64,000 nucleotides of DNA from Flavobacterium sp. SH_e. Its GTDB lineage: Bacteria; Bacteroidota; Bacteroidia; Flavobacteriales; Flavobacteriaceae. Below the pieces are notes generated by a model, which was not told where the DNA came from, ran no database searches, and saw only the letters and a program-made list of their open reading frames with translations. Positions 40,692 to 49,692 of the stretch are shown one piece after another. A program made the translations under genes and the position numbers. Within the stretch, counting starts at the first letter, position 1; every line of letters begins with the position of its first letter. The DNA lies in contig NZ_JAOVZN010000003.1 of assembly GCF_025717045.1 (NCBI RefSeq), forward strand, positions 124,001 to 188,000, read 5' to 3'.

Positions 40692-43010
40692 TTAATTCAC
40701 CAAAATCTCATCCACAAACAACCAAGAGCTTTCTCCTTTTGGACTTTTCTTTAAGTTGCCTCCAATTACTTTTACGAAACGCGCATTTTGTTTTTGGAAA
40801 TTAATTTTGAAATCTTTCAATTCAGGAACCGGATTTGCTGCATACGGGCGTGTAATTTTTCCAACTTGCGTATATTTAATTCCATCAGTAGAAATCAATA
40901 CTTTCACTTGAATTGGGAAATTAACTCCTGCGCCTTGGCTTTCTAAAGCTCCTACAGATACTTGTTCAATACTTTCTACTTTTTCAAGATCAATTACCAA
41001 TTCCATATCATTAACCAACCAAGCCTGCCATTGTCCGTCATGGAAATTTTTGCTTCCGCGAATGGCATTTACCATTGTATTAGCATCTCCTTTATAACTC
41101 TGGTTGAAAGGCGTTAAGTATTTCACTTTTTTTGCAAATCCTTTGTGGAAAACAATAGTGTCAGTGTAAGTTTTTCCTACTGGCTTGTCATCTTGAAATA
41201 AAGAAGCTTTTAAAATGGTAGTTTCTTTAATTTCAATTGGAGCAACATATTTTACTGCGTGATGATCTATATTTTTATCTCCTAAAACGTAGCGGATATC
41301 TGGATTAGGAAACTCATTTTTCAACTCTACTTTGATTTGTTTATTCCCTAAATCAGCTGTAGAAGAAGCGGTTACTAAATATGCGCTTTTCGCATAATTT
41401 AATCCTTGATAATCGTAACGTTTGAACATTGAGAATAATCTTGATGTAAAATCATTCCAATTACGTTTCTCTTTCGGACTCCATAATGTTTCTGATAAAG
41501 CGGCTAATCTTGGAAAAATCATATATTCAGAATCTTTTGGACCCGCAATATGTTCTGCCCATAAATTTGCTTGTCCGCCCAATACATGTGCTGCTTCCTG
41601 AGGTGTCATTGTTGAAACTACAGGATCAAATTTATACACTTCGCTTAACGGATTATAAGCATCAAAAGCTAAAGGTTCTTCATTTTGAGGACCTTGGTAA
41701 AAGTTGAAATAACAAGGAGTTTCAGGTGTCATAATTACGTCATGGCCTTGATCTGCTGCTTCAATTCCGCCTTTCATTCCTCTCCAGCTCATTACTGTTG
41801 CATCGGGAGCTAAACCGCCTTCTAAAATTTCATCCCAGCCGATAACTCTTTTACCTTTTGAATTGATGTATTTTTCCATACGTTTTACAAAATAGCTTTG
41901 TAATTCGTCAACACTTTTTAAATGCTCATCTTTAATTCTTTTTTGGCAGTTTGGACATTTTGCCCAATTCGTTTTAGTCGCTTCATCACCACCAATATGA
42001 ATGTATTTTGAAGGAAAAATGGTAATTACTTCGTCAATTACATTTTGTAAAAATTCAAAAGTCGATTCTTTTCCTGCACAATAAATATCAGTCAAAGGCC
42101 AAACTCCACCCGACGGAACACCAATTCTCTGATTGAAACAAGCCAATTCTGGATAAGCCGCAATAGCACTGCTAACGTGAGCTGGCATTTCAATTTCAGG
42201 AATAATTTCGATTCCTTTGGTTGAAGCATATTTTACAATTTCTCTTAATTCATCTTGCGTAAAAAATCCGCCATAAGTTCCTTTTTCGTCAGGATTAGTC
42301 GTTAATCTGGCATTCCAGCTTGTATTTTCCTGATCTACTCTCCAAGCACCAACTTCTGTTAGCTTTGGATATTTTTTAATTTCGATTCTCCAGCCTTGAT
42401 CATCAACTAAATGCAAATGTAAAACATTCATTTTGTGCATTGCTAAACGATCGATTGTAGCCAGAATATAATTTTTATCGAAGAAATGACGAGATAAATC
42501 CAGCATTAAACCTCTCCATTTGAAACGTGGTTCATCATTAATTGTTAAGCTTGGAATCTGCCATTTTGCAGAAGTGATCGCATATTTACTTTCGATTGCT
42601 TCAGGAAGTAACTGTCTGATGCTTTCTAAAGCGTATAAAAATCCATTATTCCCTTTAGCAGAAATAACAATATGAGTCGGATTTACATCTAAAACGTAAG
42701 CTTCATTTTTTAAGTTTGCATCTGTTTTCAATAAAACATAATTACTTGCAGGAGCTTTTGTAGTAACTTCTGGTTTCCATCCTGCAGCAACTTCAAATTT
42801 AGAAGCCAAAACATTTGCAGCATCTTTTTGGAAATCACCGTTTACTACAAACTTTGTATCTTTTGTAAATTCAAAAACACCTGTTTTAATAAGAGTCTGA
42901 CTCGGTTTTGGAATGATATGAATATCACTTTCCGTGTAAACTTTCTGTGCGTACGTAGAAGTTACAAGGACAAGAAAACCGATAATCAAATAAGATTTTA
43001 TAATTCTCAT
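40692..43010 (-). CDS. GH20 beta-N-acetylhexosaminidase
   Basis: A 772-residue exported enzyme (signal peptide ending near YAQ, residues 20-22). Domain order: GH20b N-terminal (about 28-155), catalytic barrel (about 160-510) with the assisting/acid pair D342-E343 in HIGGDEATKTNW, a chitobiase C-terminal-like segment (about 545-620) and a galactose-binding-like F5/8-type domain (about 630-772). It removes terminal beta-GlcNAc or GalNAc by substrate-assisted catalysis, suited to N-glycan antennae after galactose removal. It lies between the asparaginase and GH35 genes, with repeats on both sides. Confidence 0.95.
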   Translation of the reverse strand: MRIIKSYLIIGFLVLVTSTYAQKVYTESDIHIIPKPSQTLIKTGVFEFTKDTKFVVNGDFQKDAANVLASKFEVAAGWKPEVTTKAPASNYVLLKTDANLKNEAYVLDVNPTHIVISAKGNNGFLYALESIRQLLPEAIESKYAITSAKWQIPSLTINDEPRFKWRGLMLDLSRHFFDKNYILATIDRLAMHKMNVLHLHLVDDQGWRIEIKKYPKLTEVGAWRVDQENTSWNARLTTNPDEKGTYGGFFTQDELREIVKYASTKGIEIIPEIEMPAHVSSAIAAYPELACFNQRIGVPSGGVWPLTDIYCAGKESTFEFLQNVIDEVITIFPSKYIHIGGDEATKTNWAKCPNCQKRIKDEHLKSVDELQSYFVKRMEKYINSKGKRVIGWDEILEGGLAPDATVMSWRGMKGGIEAADQGHDVIMTPETPCYFNFYQGPQNEEPLAFDAYNPLSEVYKFDPVVSTMTPQEAAHVLGGQANLWAEHIAGPKDSEYMIFPRLAALSETLWSPKEKRNWNDFTSRLFSMFKRYDYQGLNYAKSAYLVTASSTADLGNKQIKVELKNEFPNPDIRYVLGDKNIDHHAVKYVAPIEIKETTILKASLFQDDKPVGKTYTDTIVFHKGFAKKVKYLTPFNQSYKGDANTMVNAIRGSKNFHDGQWQAWLVNDMELVIDLEKVESIEQVSVGALESQGAGVNFPIQVKVLISTDGIKYTQVGKITRPYAANPVPELKDFKINFQKQNARFVKVIGGNLKKSPKGESSWLFVDEILVN

Positions 43011-43086
43011 ATTCTAAATTATTTTAAAGAAGGTGTAATTTTAAATTGATATATTTTGTCTTTCAACATTTTTTTTGTTTTTGTTT

Positions 43087-43187
43087 GTCATTTCGACGTA
43101 AGGAGAAACCAGACTAGGGCTTCCTCATACTAATTCACTAATCTTTGTGGAGCTACTTTCGAAGATTTCTCCTTAAGTCGAAATGTC
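43087..43187. repeat. Inverted dispersed repeat GTCATTTCGACGTAAGGAGAAA
   Basis: Arms of 24 bp at 43087-43110 and 43164-43187 are imperfect inverses (GTCATTTCGACGTAAGGAG against GACATTTCGACTTAAGGAG). Similar fragments occur near 12939-13027. A second weak hairpin with AACTTTGTCAAAG follows to about 43232. Confidence 0.6.
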
Positions 43188-43246
43188 AATACTGTCGAAA
43201 AACTTTGTCAAAGATTTAACCTTTAACAAAGTTCTAAACGTGATAA

Positions 43247-44269
43247 TTATTTATCCCAAGACATTTTAAATTTCGCGTCTTCCATTCTGTGGCCTTTCAC
43301 ATCATCAGAAACGGCGTAATTAAATCCTGATCTTAGGCTGTAACCTGCGTATTCACCATTTTTATTCAAAGCAATAAAACCAACTTGCAGGTATTCCATG
43401 TCTTTGTGGTTTTTATGTTTGTTGTAAATACGTTCTGTAATTTCTTTACAAGCATCGTAAGGAGATTTACCCTGACGCATTAATTCGACAACCATTGCGC
43501 TTCCTGCAGTTCTAATAACAGCTTCCCCCAAACCAGTTGCTGCCGCTGCACCCACTTCGTTATCCAAGAAAAGACCCGCGCCGATTATTGGGGAGTCACC
43601 GACGCGTCCGTGCATTTTCCAAGCTGCACCGCTCGTGGTACATCCGCCCGAAAGATTGCCCTCTTGGTCTAACATTAGCATGCTTATGGTATCGTGATTT
43701 TCTATATTAATAACTGGTTTGTATTTTGAATCTTCCAGCCATTTTTTCCAGTCTTTTTCAGATTCTGGAGTCAATAAATTTTCTTCTTTAAAACCTTCAG
43801 ACAAAGCAAACTGCAATGCTCCTTGTCCCGCCAACATAACGTGAGGCGTATTTTGCAACACTCTTTTTGCTACAGAAATTGGGTGCATAATTCCCTGCAA
43901 AAAACAAACGGATCCACAATTACTGTTGTGATCCATAATACAGGCATCAAGAGTTACTTTCCCTTCGCGATCTGGATATCCTCCATAACCAACACTGCGA
44001 ACATTTGGATCTGCTTCAGGTATTTTCATTCCAGCTTCGATTGCGTCTAATGCTGATTTTCCTTCTTTTAAGTTTTTCCAAGATTCTTTATTAGCAGGCA
44101 AACCGTGATTCCATGTCGAGATGATAATCGGTTTGGTCTGTTTTTTTTCTTTTGATTCTACTTCTGGTTCATTTTCATGATTTGCAGCAAATCCGCTTAC
44201 GCCCAAAACAGAACTTATGGCTAATGTGCCTAAAGTCGTTTTCTTAATAAAATCTCTTCTATTTGACAT
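43247..44269 (-). CDS. Glycosylasparaginase, Tat-exported
   Basis: N4-(beta-N-acetylglucosaminyl)-L-asparaginase, 340 residues. It hydrolyses the GlcNAc-Asn bond, the last step in taking N-glycans off asparagine; a homologous flavobacterial enzyme (from the former F. meningosepticum) is well characterised. The N-terminus SNRRDFIKKTTLG is a twin-arginine signal, so it is folded before export. The Ntn-hydrolase self-cleavage site is D193/T194 in NHDTISM, making T194 the nucleophile; GRVGDSPIIGAG carries the substrate-binding Arg/Asp. It requires substrate with free amino and carboxyl groups on Asn, so peptides must be trimmed first, perhaps by the M28 peptidase. Confidence 0.95.
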   Translation of the reverse strand: MSNRRDFIKKTTLGTLAISSVLGVSGFAANHENEPEVESKEKKQTKPIIISTWNHGLPANKESWKNLKEGKSALDAIEAGMKIPEADPNVRSVGYGGYPDREGKVTLDACIMDHNSNCGSVCFLQGIMHPISVAKRVLQNTPHVMLAGQGALQFALSEGFKEENLLTPESEKDWKKWLEDSKYKPVINIENHDTISMLMLDQEGNLSGGCTTSGAAWKMHGRVGDSPIIGAGLFLDNEVGAAAATGLGEAVIRTAGSAMVVELMRQGKSPYDACKEITERIYNKHKNHKDMEYLQVGFIALNKNGEYAGYSLRSGFNYAVSDDVKGHRMEDAKFKMSWDK

Positions 44270-44361
44270 GTCTTTTTGGTTTTAATTCAACTTTCAAAAA
44301 CAAAATGTTCTTAATAGTTGCTAAATTAATCAGTAATAATTTTTAATCCCAGTAAAATCGA

Positions 44362-45480
44362 CTATAACCCCGCTTTTACGGCTGAAATCGTTTTTAAATT
44401 ACTATCCGATAAAGCATTTCCGTCAAAAAATGAAACTCCTGTTGCACCATTTTTCTTAGCTAGTAAAATCGCTTCTTTCAATTCTGCATCCGATTTTAAT
44501 CCTGGAATATAAATTCCTGTATTTACTTTCGTTTGTTTTCCTTCTAAATCAGCTACACCTTGTTTGGTCGCGTAACCAACCCAGTCAATTTCTTCATCAT
44601 AAAAACTATGATAAATCATTGGATATACTTCGTCAATATTCCATTTATCCCAGCGCTGGCGCACCATATGATCTGCCATTTCAGGATAAGGAAATACTGC
44701 TGCAGTCAATTTTTTATTGTGTTTGTGAGCAATTTTATAAGCATCGTCAACCACCGCTTTTACTGCATTTAATCTGAAATTTTTCCATTCCATATCAATT
44801 GAAGTATTGTGGCTGTTTTTTGGATTTTTGTGATGTTCTTTTTCGAATTTGCTTACGCAAGCATCGCAATAGCAGAAATCAAATTGTGGCAATTCTACAT
44901 CTTGAACCAAGTTGTATTTTGGCAATAAACTGATTGGCAGGAAAATATCTGGGAAACGAATGTAATCTAAATGTACGCTTTCGATTCCTTCTACTTTTGC
45001 TAAACCTTCAACTAAACCTAAAACGTGATTTCTAGATTCTTCTTTAGTTGGACAAAGCCATTGGTAATAATCTACATAAGGGCGATTATCGAAACAAGAT
45101 TTTCCTTCTTTGCTTACTTGATACCAATCTGGATGCTGTAAGGCAACTGAATCATTTGGACGATTCATTGCCATAATCCAAGCGTGAACTTTTAGTCCTT
45201 CTTTTGTTGCAAGCGGAACTAATCTTGCTAATAGTTTCGGATCTGTTTGCGTGTTGATTAAAACTTCGTCGATTCCGCCGTCTTTGTATTTTTTGAATTC
45301 TTTCGAATAATCTGTATCCGATTTTTTGGCATCAGCAGTCGTCCAAACTCCAAAAGTGAATTTTCCGTTTTCCTGATCTTTATTTTCTTTTTGTCCGCAC
45401 GAGAATAAACTCAGCGAAAGCGCAAAAACTAAAACTTTTGACAGCTTTTGTAAGTTATTCGTTCGTAATAATTTTACCAT
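44362..45480 (-). CDS. TIM-barrel lipoprotein, putative glycoside hydrolase (GHL10/DUF187-like)
   Basis: A 372-residue lipoprotein with lipobox SLFSC (C28) followed by GQKENKDQE, a glutamine/lysine/acidic cluster resembling the surface-export signal of Flavobacteriia. The mature part looks like a (beta/alpha)8 barrel of the GH10-like or DUF187 kind: FGVWTTAD on strand 1, GIDEVLINT, KVHAWIMAM, VHLDYIRFPD (D172, R175) on strand 4, TAAVFPYPEM, DEVYPMIYHS and GVSFFDG. A cysteine cluster FCYCDAC is inserted after strand 4. No assigned activity is recognised. Its start overlaps the CBM9-like gene by 26 bp. It is the best candidate for a surface endo-acting enzyme in this locus, which lacks any GH18 or GH85. 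Confidence 0.7.
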   Translation of the reverse strand: MVKLLRTNNLQKLSKVLVFALSLSLFSCGQKENKDQENGKFTFGVWTTADAKKSDTDYSKEFKKYKDGGIDEVLINTQTDPKLLARLVPLATKEGLKVHAWIMAMNRPNDSVALQHPDWYQVSKEGKSCFDNRPYVDYYQWLCPTKEESRNHVLGLVEGLAKVEGIESVHLDYIRFPDIFLPISLLPKYNLVQDVELPQFDFCYCDACVSKFEKEHHKNPKNSHNTSIDMEWKNFRLNAVKAVVDDAYKIAHKHNKKLTAAVFPYPEMADHMVRQRWDKWNIDEVYPMIYHSFYDEEIDWVGYATKQGVADLEGKQTKVNTGIYIPGLKSDAELKEAILLAKKNGATGVSFFDGNALSDSNLKTISAVKAGL

Positions 45481-46522
45481 CTTCTTTAATTATTAAGGTT
45501 TTGTTTGAAAAAGGACTTTTTACCAAGATATTAAATCCTGATGAATGATTTTCTAAAACTGGTTTTAAAGTCTTTCCGTCAACAATTATATTTTTCGAGC
45601 TGATACTTTGTAATGATTTTGCCCAAGATTTATTTTTATCGAAATATCTCTTTTGAGCACGATATAAAGTATACAGTTCCCACTTTACTTTTTCTTCTTG
45701 TGGAATTGTAAATTTATCGTCGCTTTCTTTTGAAGAGAAGTATACATAAGCCCATTTTTCGGGCTCATGCATATTTATCACTCCCATAGGCGACCAAACC
45801 CAATTGTATTCTGGGAGAAACTTTCCTTCTGAATCTTTTTTACGTTCGTATTTTCCGTCAACAACTGAATGCTGCCAATTTACCCTAGAGAAATTGACTT
45901 TCCAGAATTTATCTTTTGGAACAATATTATCGTGATAAGATGTTTTATAAACCGACCACGGAATGGCAATTTCTAATGTCCAGCCTTTGTCTATGTCTGA
46001 AGCATTATTTAAAGTTCCGTCTACTTTTACAGCCGATTTTAAACCTGTAATATTCCAATCGTTTAAAACCGTATTCTTTTCTCTGTAAGGTTTATTTATG
46101 AATAAATCCCAAGCAGTGTTTAAAGCATTTATTTCCAATTCATAATAATTGTGCGTGTCATTATCCGGATCGATAAAAACCTCAAAATCATTATTGTAAA
46201 AAATAATCGTGTCGCGTTGTCTTAGATTTGCCCAAACGTGAGGTTCTTCTATTTTTGCCAGAATATAGTAGTAATTATCGTCCCAAAGCATTTTGACTTG
46301 AGTATTGTATTTTGGCTTTTCAACGCCTTCTATGTCGACAAAAGGTGTTGTCCAATCTGCTTTTTCCCAGTCTTTATCTGCCCCGTCTCCATCAATAACA
46401 ATTTCTTTTGAAGTCTTATACGCAATATAACTTTTTGGTGTAACCCCTTTTTCAGATTGCGAATAACCCATCAATCCAACAAAAAAAACGGCTAGGGACA
46501 ATAATTTACTTCTACTATGCAT
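45455..46522 (-). CDS. CBM9-like carbohydrate-binding protein
   Basis: A 355-residue exported protein (signal peptide ending near YSQS, residues 19-23). Residues about 28-240 form a CBM9/DOMON-like beta-sandwich: EIVIDGDGADKDWEKADW, YNTQVKMLWDDNYYYI, NDFEVFIDPD and GWTLEIAIPW are characteristic. The C-terminal region has no recognised domain. These proteins bind sugar chain ends or act as auxiliary modules; no catalytic site is evident. It is 7 bp downstream of the GH130 gene and overlaps the TIM-barrel lipoprotein gene by 26 bp, which suggests the two act together. Confidence 0.85.
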   Translation of the reverse strand: MHSRSKLLSLAVFFVGLMGYSQSEKGVTPKSYIAYKTSKEIVIDGDGADKDWEKADWTTPFVDIEGVEKPKYNTQVKMLWDDNYYYILAKIEEPHVWANLRQRDTIIFYNNDFEVFIDPDNDTHNYYELEINALNTAWDLFINKPYREKNTVLNDWNITGLKSAVKVDGTLNNASDIDKGWTLEIAIPWSVYKTSYHDNIVPKDKFWKVNFSRVNWQHSVVDGKYERKKDSEGKFLPEYNWVWSPMGVINMHEPEKWAYVYFSSKESDDKFTIPQEEKVKWELYTLYRAQKRYFDKNKSWAKSLQSISSKNIIVDGKTLKPVLENHSSGFNILVKSPFSNKTLIIKEDGKIITNE

Positions 46523-46529
46523 CTTTATA

Positions 46530-47495
46530 TTATAAACTATTTTCTTTTGTAAACTGAATTACTTCACTTAATTTTCCGAAAGCGATTGCTACGTGAGTAT
46601 CTGCCGCACCGTAGTAAACTGCCAATTTATCTTCTTCAATATCGTGTAAAGCCGCACATGGGAAAACTACGTTTGGAACGTCTCCAACCATTTCATAAGT
46701 CTCTGCTGGACCTAATAAATAAGGCTGTGTTCTGTATTTTACTTGATCTGGAGAATCAACATCCAATAGAGCAGATCCCATAGCGTAACGGAAACCGTTG
46801 CAAGTATTGATAACTCCGTGGTAAATCATTAACCATCCTTCGTCAGTTAAGATTGGAATTGGTCCTGCTCCCACTTTTGTACATTGCCAAGCGCTTTGCT
46901 CAAACGGACTTGGTTTCATAACCAATCTATGTTCTCCCCAATATTTCATGTCTGGGCTGTAGCTGATCCAGATATCTCCGAAAGGCGTGTGTCCGTTATC
47001 ACTTGGACGGCTTAACATGGCGTATTTTCCGTTGATTTTTTGTGGGAATAAAACTCCGTTTCTGTTGAATGGTAAAAAGGCATTTTCGCATTGGAAAAAT
47101 TCTTTAAAATCGAAAGTATAACCAATACCAATTGTTGGTCCGTTGTAACCGTTACACCAAGTAATCCAATAACGATCTTCAATCCAAACTACGCGAGGAT
47201 CATATTTATAAGCAGATTCGATCATTTCTGTATTTCCAGACTGCATTACAATTGGTTCGTGGTTGATATCCCAATTGATACCATCTTTACTGAAACCAGC
47301 AAAAATATTCATCTGAACCGCTTTATTATCACATCTGAAAACCCCAGCATATCCGTCTCCAAAAGGTACAACTGCACTATTGAATATACTGTTTGATGAA
47401 GGAATCGAATATCTGTCGATAATTGGATTCTCAGAATATCTCCACATTACATCTTTACTGTTTTCGGGTCTGTCTTGCCAAGGAATAGTACTCAT
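46530..47495 (-). CDS. GH130 mannoside phosphorylase
   Basis: A 321-residue enzyme with no signal peptide, so cytoplasmic. GH130 five-bladed-propeller motifs include [44 protein letters not shown] (with the catalytic Asp region) and [19 protein letters not shown]. The best-known members of this branch phosphorolyse beta-1,4-mannosyl-GlcNAc, the core disaccharide left from N-glycans (EC 2.4.1.320 type), giving mannose 1-phosphate and GlcNAc. Exact specificity is inferred from the locus. It follows the sodium:solute symporter gene and leads into the CBM9-like gene (7 bp), consistent with import and breakdown of the disaccharide. Confidence 0.9.
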   Translation of the reverse strand: MSTIPWQDRPENSKDVMWRYSENPIIDRYSIPSSNSIFNSAVVPFGDGYAGVFRCDNKAVQMNIFAGFSKDGINWDINHEPIVMQSGNTEMIESAYKYDPRVVWIEDRYWITWCNGYNGPTIGIGYTFDFKEFFQCENAFLPFNRNGVLFPQKINGKYAMLSRPSDNGHTPFGDIWISYSPDMKYWGEHRLVMKPSPFEQSAWQCTKVGAGPIPILTDEGWLMIYHGVINTCNGFRYAMGSALLDVDSPDQVKYRTQPYLLGPAETYEMVGDVPNVVFPCAALHDIEEDKLAVYYGAADTHVAIAFGKLSEVIQFTKENSL

Positions 47496-47542
47496 TTTTT
47501 GTTTTTTTTATTTATTAGTTTTTTGTTTTTTATTCTTTTTTA

Positions 47543-47733
47543 AACACATAGAGACATAGTTTTGCTTTGTCTATAAAAGGCGTTTTACTTGTTTAAATAA
47601 ATATAGCGTTACCGCCAATCTTGCGTTACCGTAGTTGAAACTACGGGCTATGTTCAAAACTATGTGTTAGAAACTAGTTTCTTTATTTTTCCTATTCAAC
47701 ATCAAAAAAAATCTATGTTTCTATGTGTTTAAA
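47543..47733. repeat. Dispersed intergenic repeat, copy 2, with nested repeats
   Basis: Holds second copies of the blocks at 40605 and 40663 (here 47660-47684 and 47710-47733) and an inverted partner near 47543 (AAACACATAGAGACATAG). Nested inside are two GCGTTACCG copies (47606, 47623) and an 8-bp hairpin CCGTAGTT/AACTACGG (47629-47646). The whole interval separates the symporter and GH130 genes. Confidence 0.75.
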
Positions 47734-47792
47734 TTCTTATCTCAATTAAAGAAATCTTGCTTCTTGCTTCTAAAATCTTTCTCCTCTCTAAT

Positions 47793-49670
47793 CTACTCTT
47801 CAATCTTCCTAACTCTATCCAGCCACGTAAACTTCAACACTGTAGTGGTCACTAAGAAAACCGCTAAAGCAACTCCCGCTTTCGGATAATCTCTAATGAT
47901 GAAATAAATCGGAAGCAGAATCATGCTTGACTGCCAAATAATTCCGATTACACAATTCATCATATCTAAATAGAAATCATTATTTTTTTGGAAAGATTGA
48001 TCTTCTGCTTTTAATTGTTTGTAAACTGGATTCCAGAATCCCCAAGGTCTAACGTTGCTGTAGAACGATTTTAGAACTTCCATATCGGTTGGTTTGCTTA
48101 GGTAAGTTCCTAAAAGACAGCCTAAAATTGACATTCCGAAAATTAATGGAAACAAGTAAATCGATGGCACTTGCGAAAGATCATGCAAGAACGTTCCAGC
48201 TGTTAAATTTCCTTTATTTTGATCTAAAATAAACTGAAGAGAAGCTGCAATTAATCCGCCGACCATTCCCCAGAAATAACCCCATCCGTTAAAACGCCAC
48301 CAAATCCATTTTAAGAAGTTGGCTGCCACGTAACCTCCGTACAAAGCACTTGTAATCCAAAGTGTTAGTGAGTTGATAGAATCTGCAAAGAATCCCATGA
48401 AAACTCCAAGACCAACAACTAAGAAAGAAGAAATCTGACTTACTTTGATATAATGTTTATTTGAAGCAACTGGCTTGAAGTATTTTTTATAAATATCATT
48501 TACAATATAAGCTGGTCCTGCATTTACGAAAGCAGAGAATCCAGACATGAAGGCAGCTAATAATCCCGCTAAAAGAATTCCTTTAATTCCAACTGGAATA
48601 TAAAGATTCACCACTTTTGGCATTAACAATTCTAAATCTGCTCCTGTTAGGTTAACATTTGCATTTAATTCTGGTGCTAAATTCACTAAAGCAATAACTA
48701 CAATTCCTGTAATCAATAAATATCTAGGAATGAATAAAATCAAATTCGTGAAACCACTCATGTAAGCTGCTTCTTTTACCGATTTTGTAGAAAGCACACG
48801 CTGTAAATCATAACTTGGAGTTGGCCCTGCAACGCTGGCAAAGAAACCTTTGAATAAAGTCATTCCGATGAAAGCGCCGAACATTTTGTAACCTTCTGTA
48901 TCAATTAATCGGTTGAAAGTTTCGAATTTATCGCTCCATTGCGTTTCAAATTCCCATCCGAAGAAAACATTTTTCCATTCTGGTGTAATCACCGAATTGA
49001 TTTGAATATCTGTATAATTAATGAATGCGTAACCAGCGATTAAAACTCCGGCAACAATCATAATAATATATTGCACTACTTCTGTCGCAACTACAGAAAA
49101 CATTCCTCCCTTAACGGTATAAATTGTAGTTAAGAAGATAATTAATAAAGCGTAAGCTTGTTCTGAAGTCAAGAAAACTCCTCCATTCATGTGAACTGTT
49201 AAATCCCATGGAAGAATAATAGTTACAAATTTCCCGATTCCAACGAAGAAATAAGCAATGAAACCAATTGTAGAAATTATCGCAAAAATGGCAACAATAA
49301 TATGTGATGCTTTTCCAGCCTGATCACTTCCAAAACGAGTTAAAATCCATTCAGAACCTGTCATTACTTTTGATCTTCTAATCCAGACTGCGAGGAACAT
49401 CATGACGAAAATCTGATTCCAAATCGGCCAAAGCCACATAAACATGAAGCTTTTTACTCCATACAAAAATAAAACTCCAATCATCCAGGAAGTTCCTGAA
49501 ACATCAAACATTCCTGAGCCATTGCTCAATCCTAAAAAATACCATTTGATTGATTTCCCTCCAAGGAAATAATCGTCTAGACCTTTTGATGCTTTTCTTG
49601 AAATCCAGATTCCTATACCAACCGAGAGTACGATATAGATTAAAATGATTGATACGTCTATAATGTTCAT
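47793..49670 (-). CDS. Sodium:solute symporter (SSS family)
   Basis: A 625-residue inner-membrane transporter with about 14 predicted helices. It begins MNIIDVSIILIYIVLSVGIG and has the SSS marks GGKSIKWYFLGLSNGSGMFDVSGTSW in the first helices (sodium/substrate site) and GFSAFVNAGPAYIVND in helix 8. Relatives import sugars, sialic acid or other solutes with Na+. Position directly before GH130 suggests it takes up the Man-GlcNAc disaccharide or a sugar made in the periplasm; sialic acid is an alternative. It follows the second GH92 gene by 22 bp. Confidence 0.9.
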   Translation of the reverse strand: MNIIDVSIILIYIVLSVGIGIWISRKASKGLDDYFLGGKSIKWYFLGLSNGSGMFDVSGTSWMIGVLFLYGVKSFMFMWLWPIWNQIFVMMFLAVWIRRSKVMTGSEWILTRFGSDQAGKASHIIVAIFAIISTIGFIAYFFVGIGKFVTIILPWDLTVHMNGGVFLTSEQAYALLIIFLTTIYTVKGGMFSVVATEVVQYIIMIVAGVLIAGYAFINYTDIQINSVITPEWKNVFFGWEFETQWSDKFETFNRLIDTEGYKMFGAFIGMTLFKGFFASVAGPTPSYDLQRVLSTKSVKEAAYMSGFTNLILFIPRYLLITGIVVIALVNLAPELNANVNLTGADLELLMPKVVNLYIPVGIKGILLAGLLAAFMSGFSAFVNAGPAYIVNDIYKKYFKPVASNKHYIKVSQISSFLVVGLGVFMGFFADSINSLTLWITSALYGGYVAANFLKWIWWRFNGWGYFWGMVGGLIAASLQFILDQNKGNLTAGTFLHDLSQVPSIYLFPLIFGMSILGCLLGTYLSKPTDMEVLKSFYSNVRPWGFWNPVYKQLKAEDQSFQKNNDFYLDMMNCVIGIIWQSSMILLPIYFIIRDYPKAGVALAVFLVTTTVLKFTWLDRVRKIEE

Positions 49671-49692
49671 TAAATTATTTATTTTGAATTAG

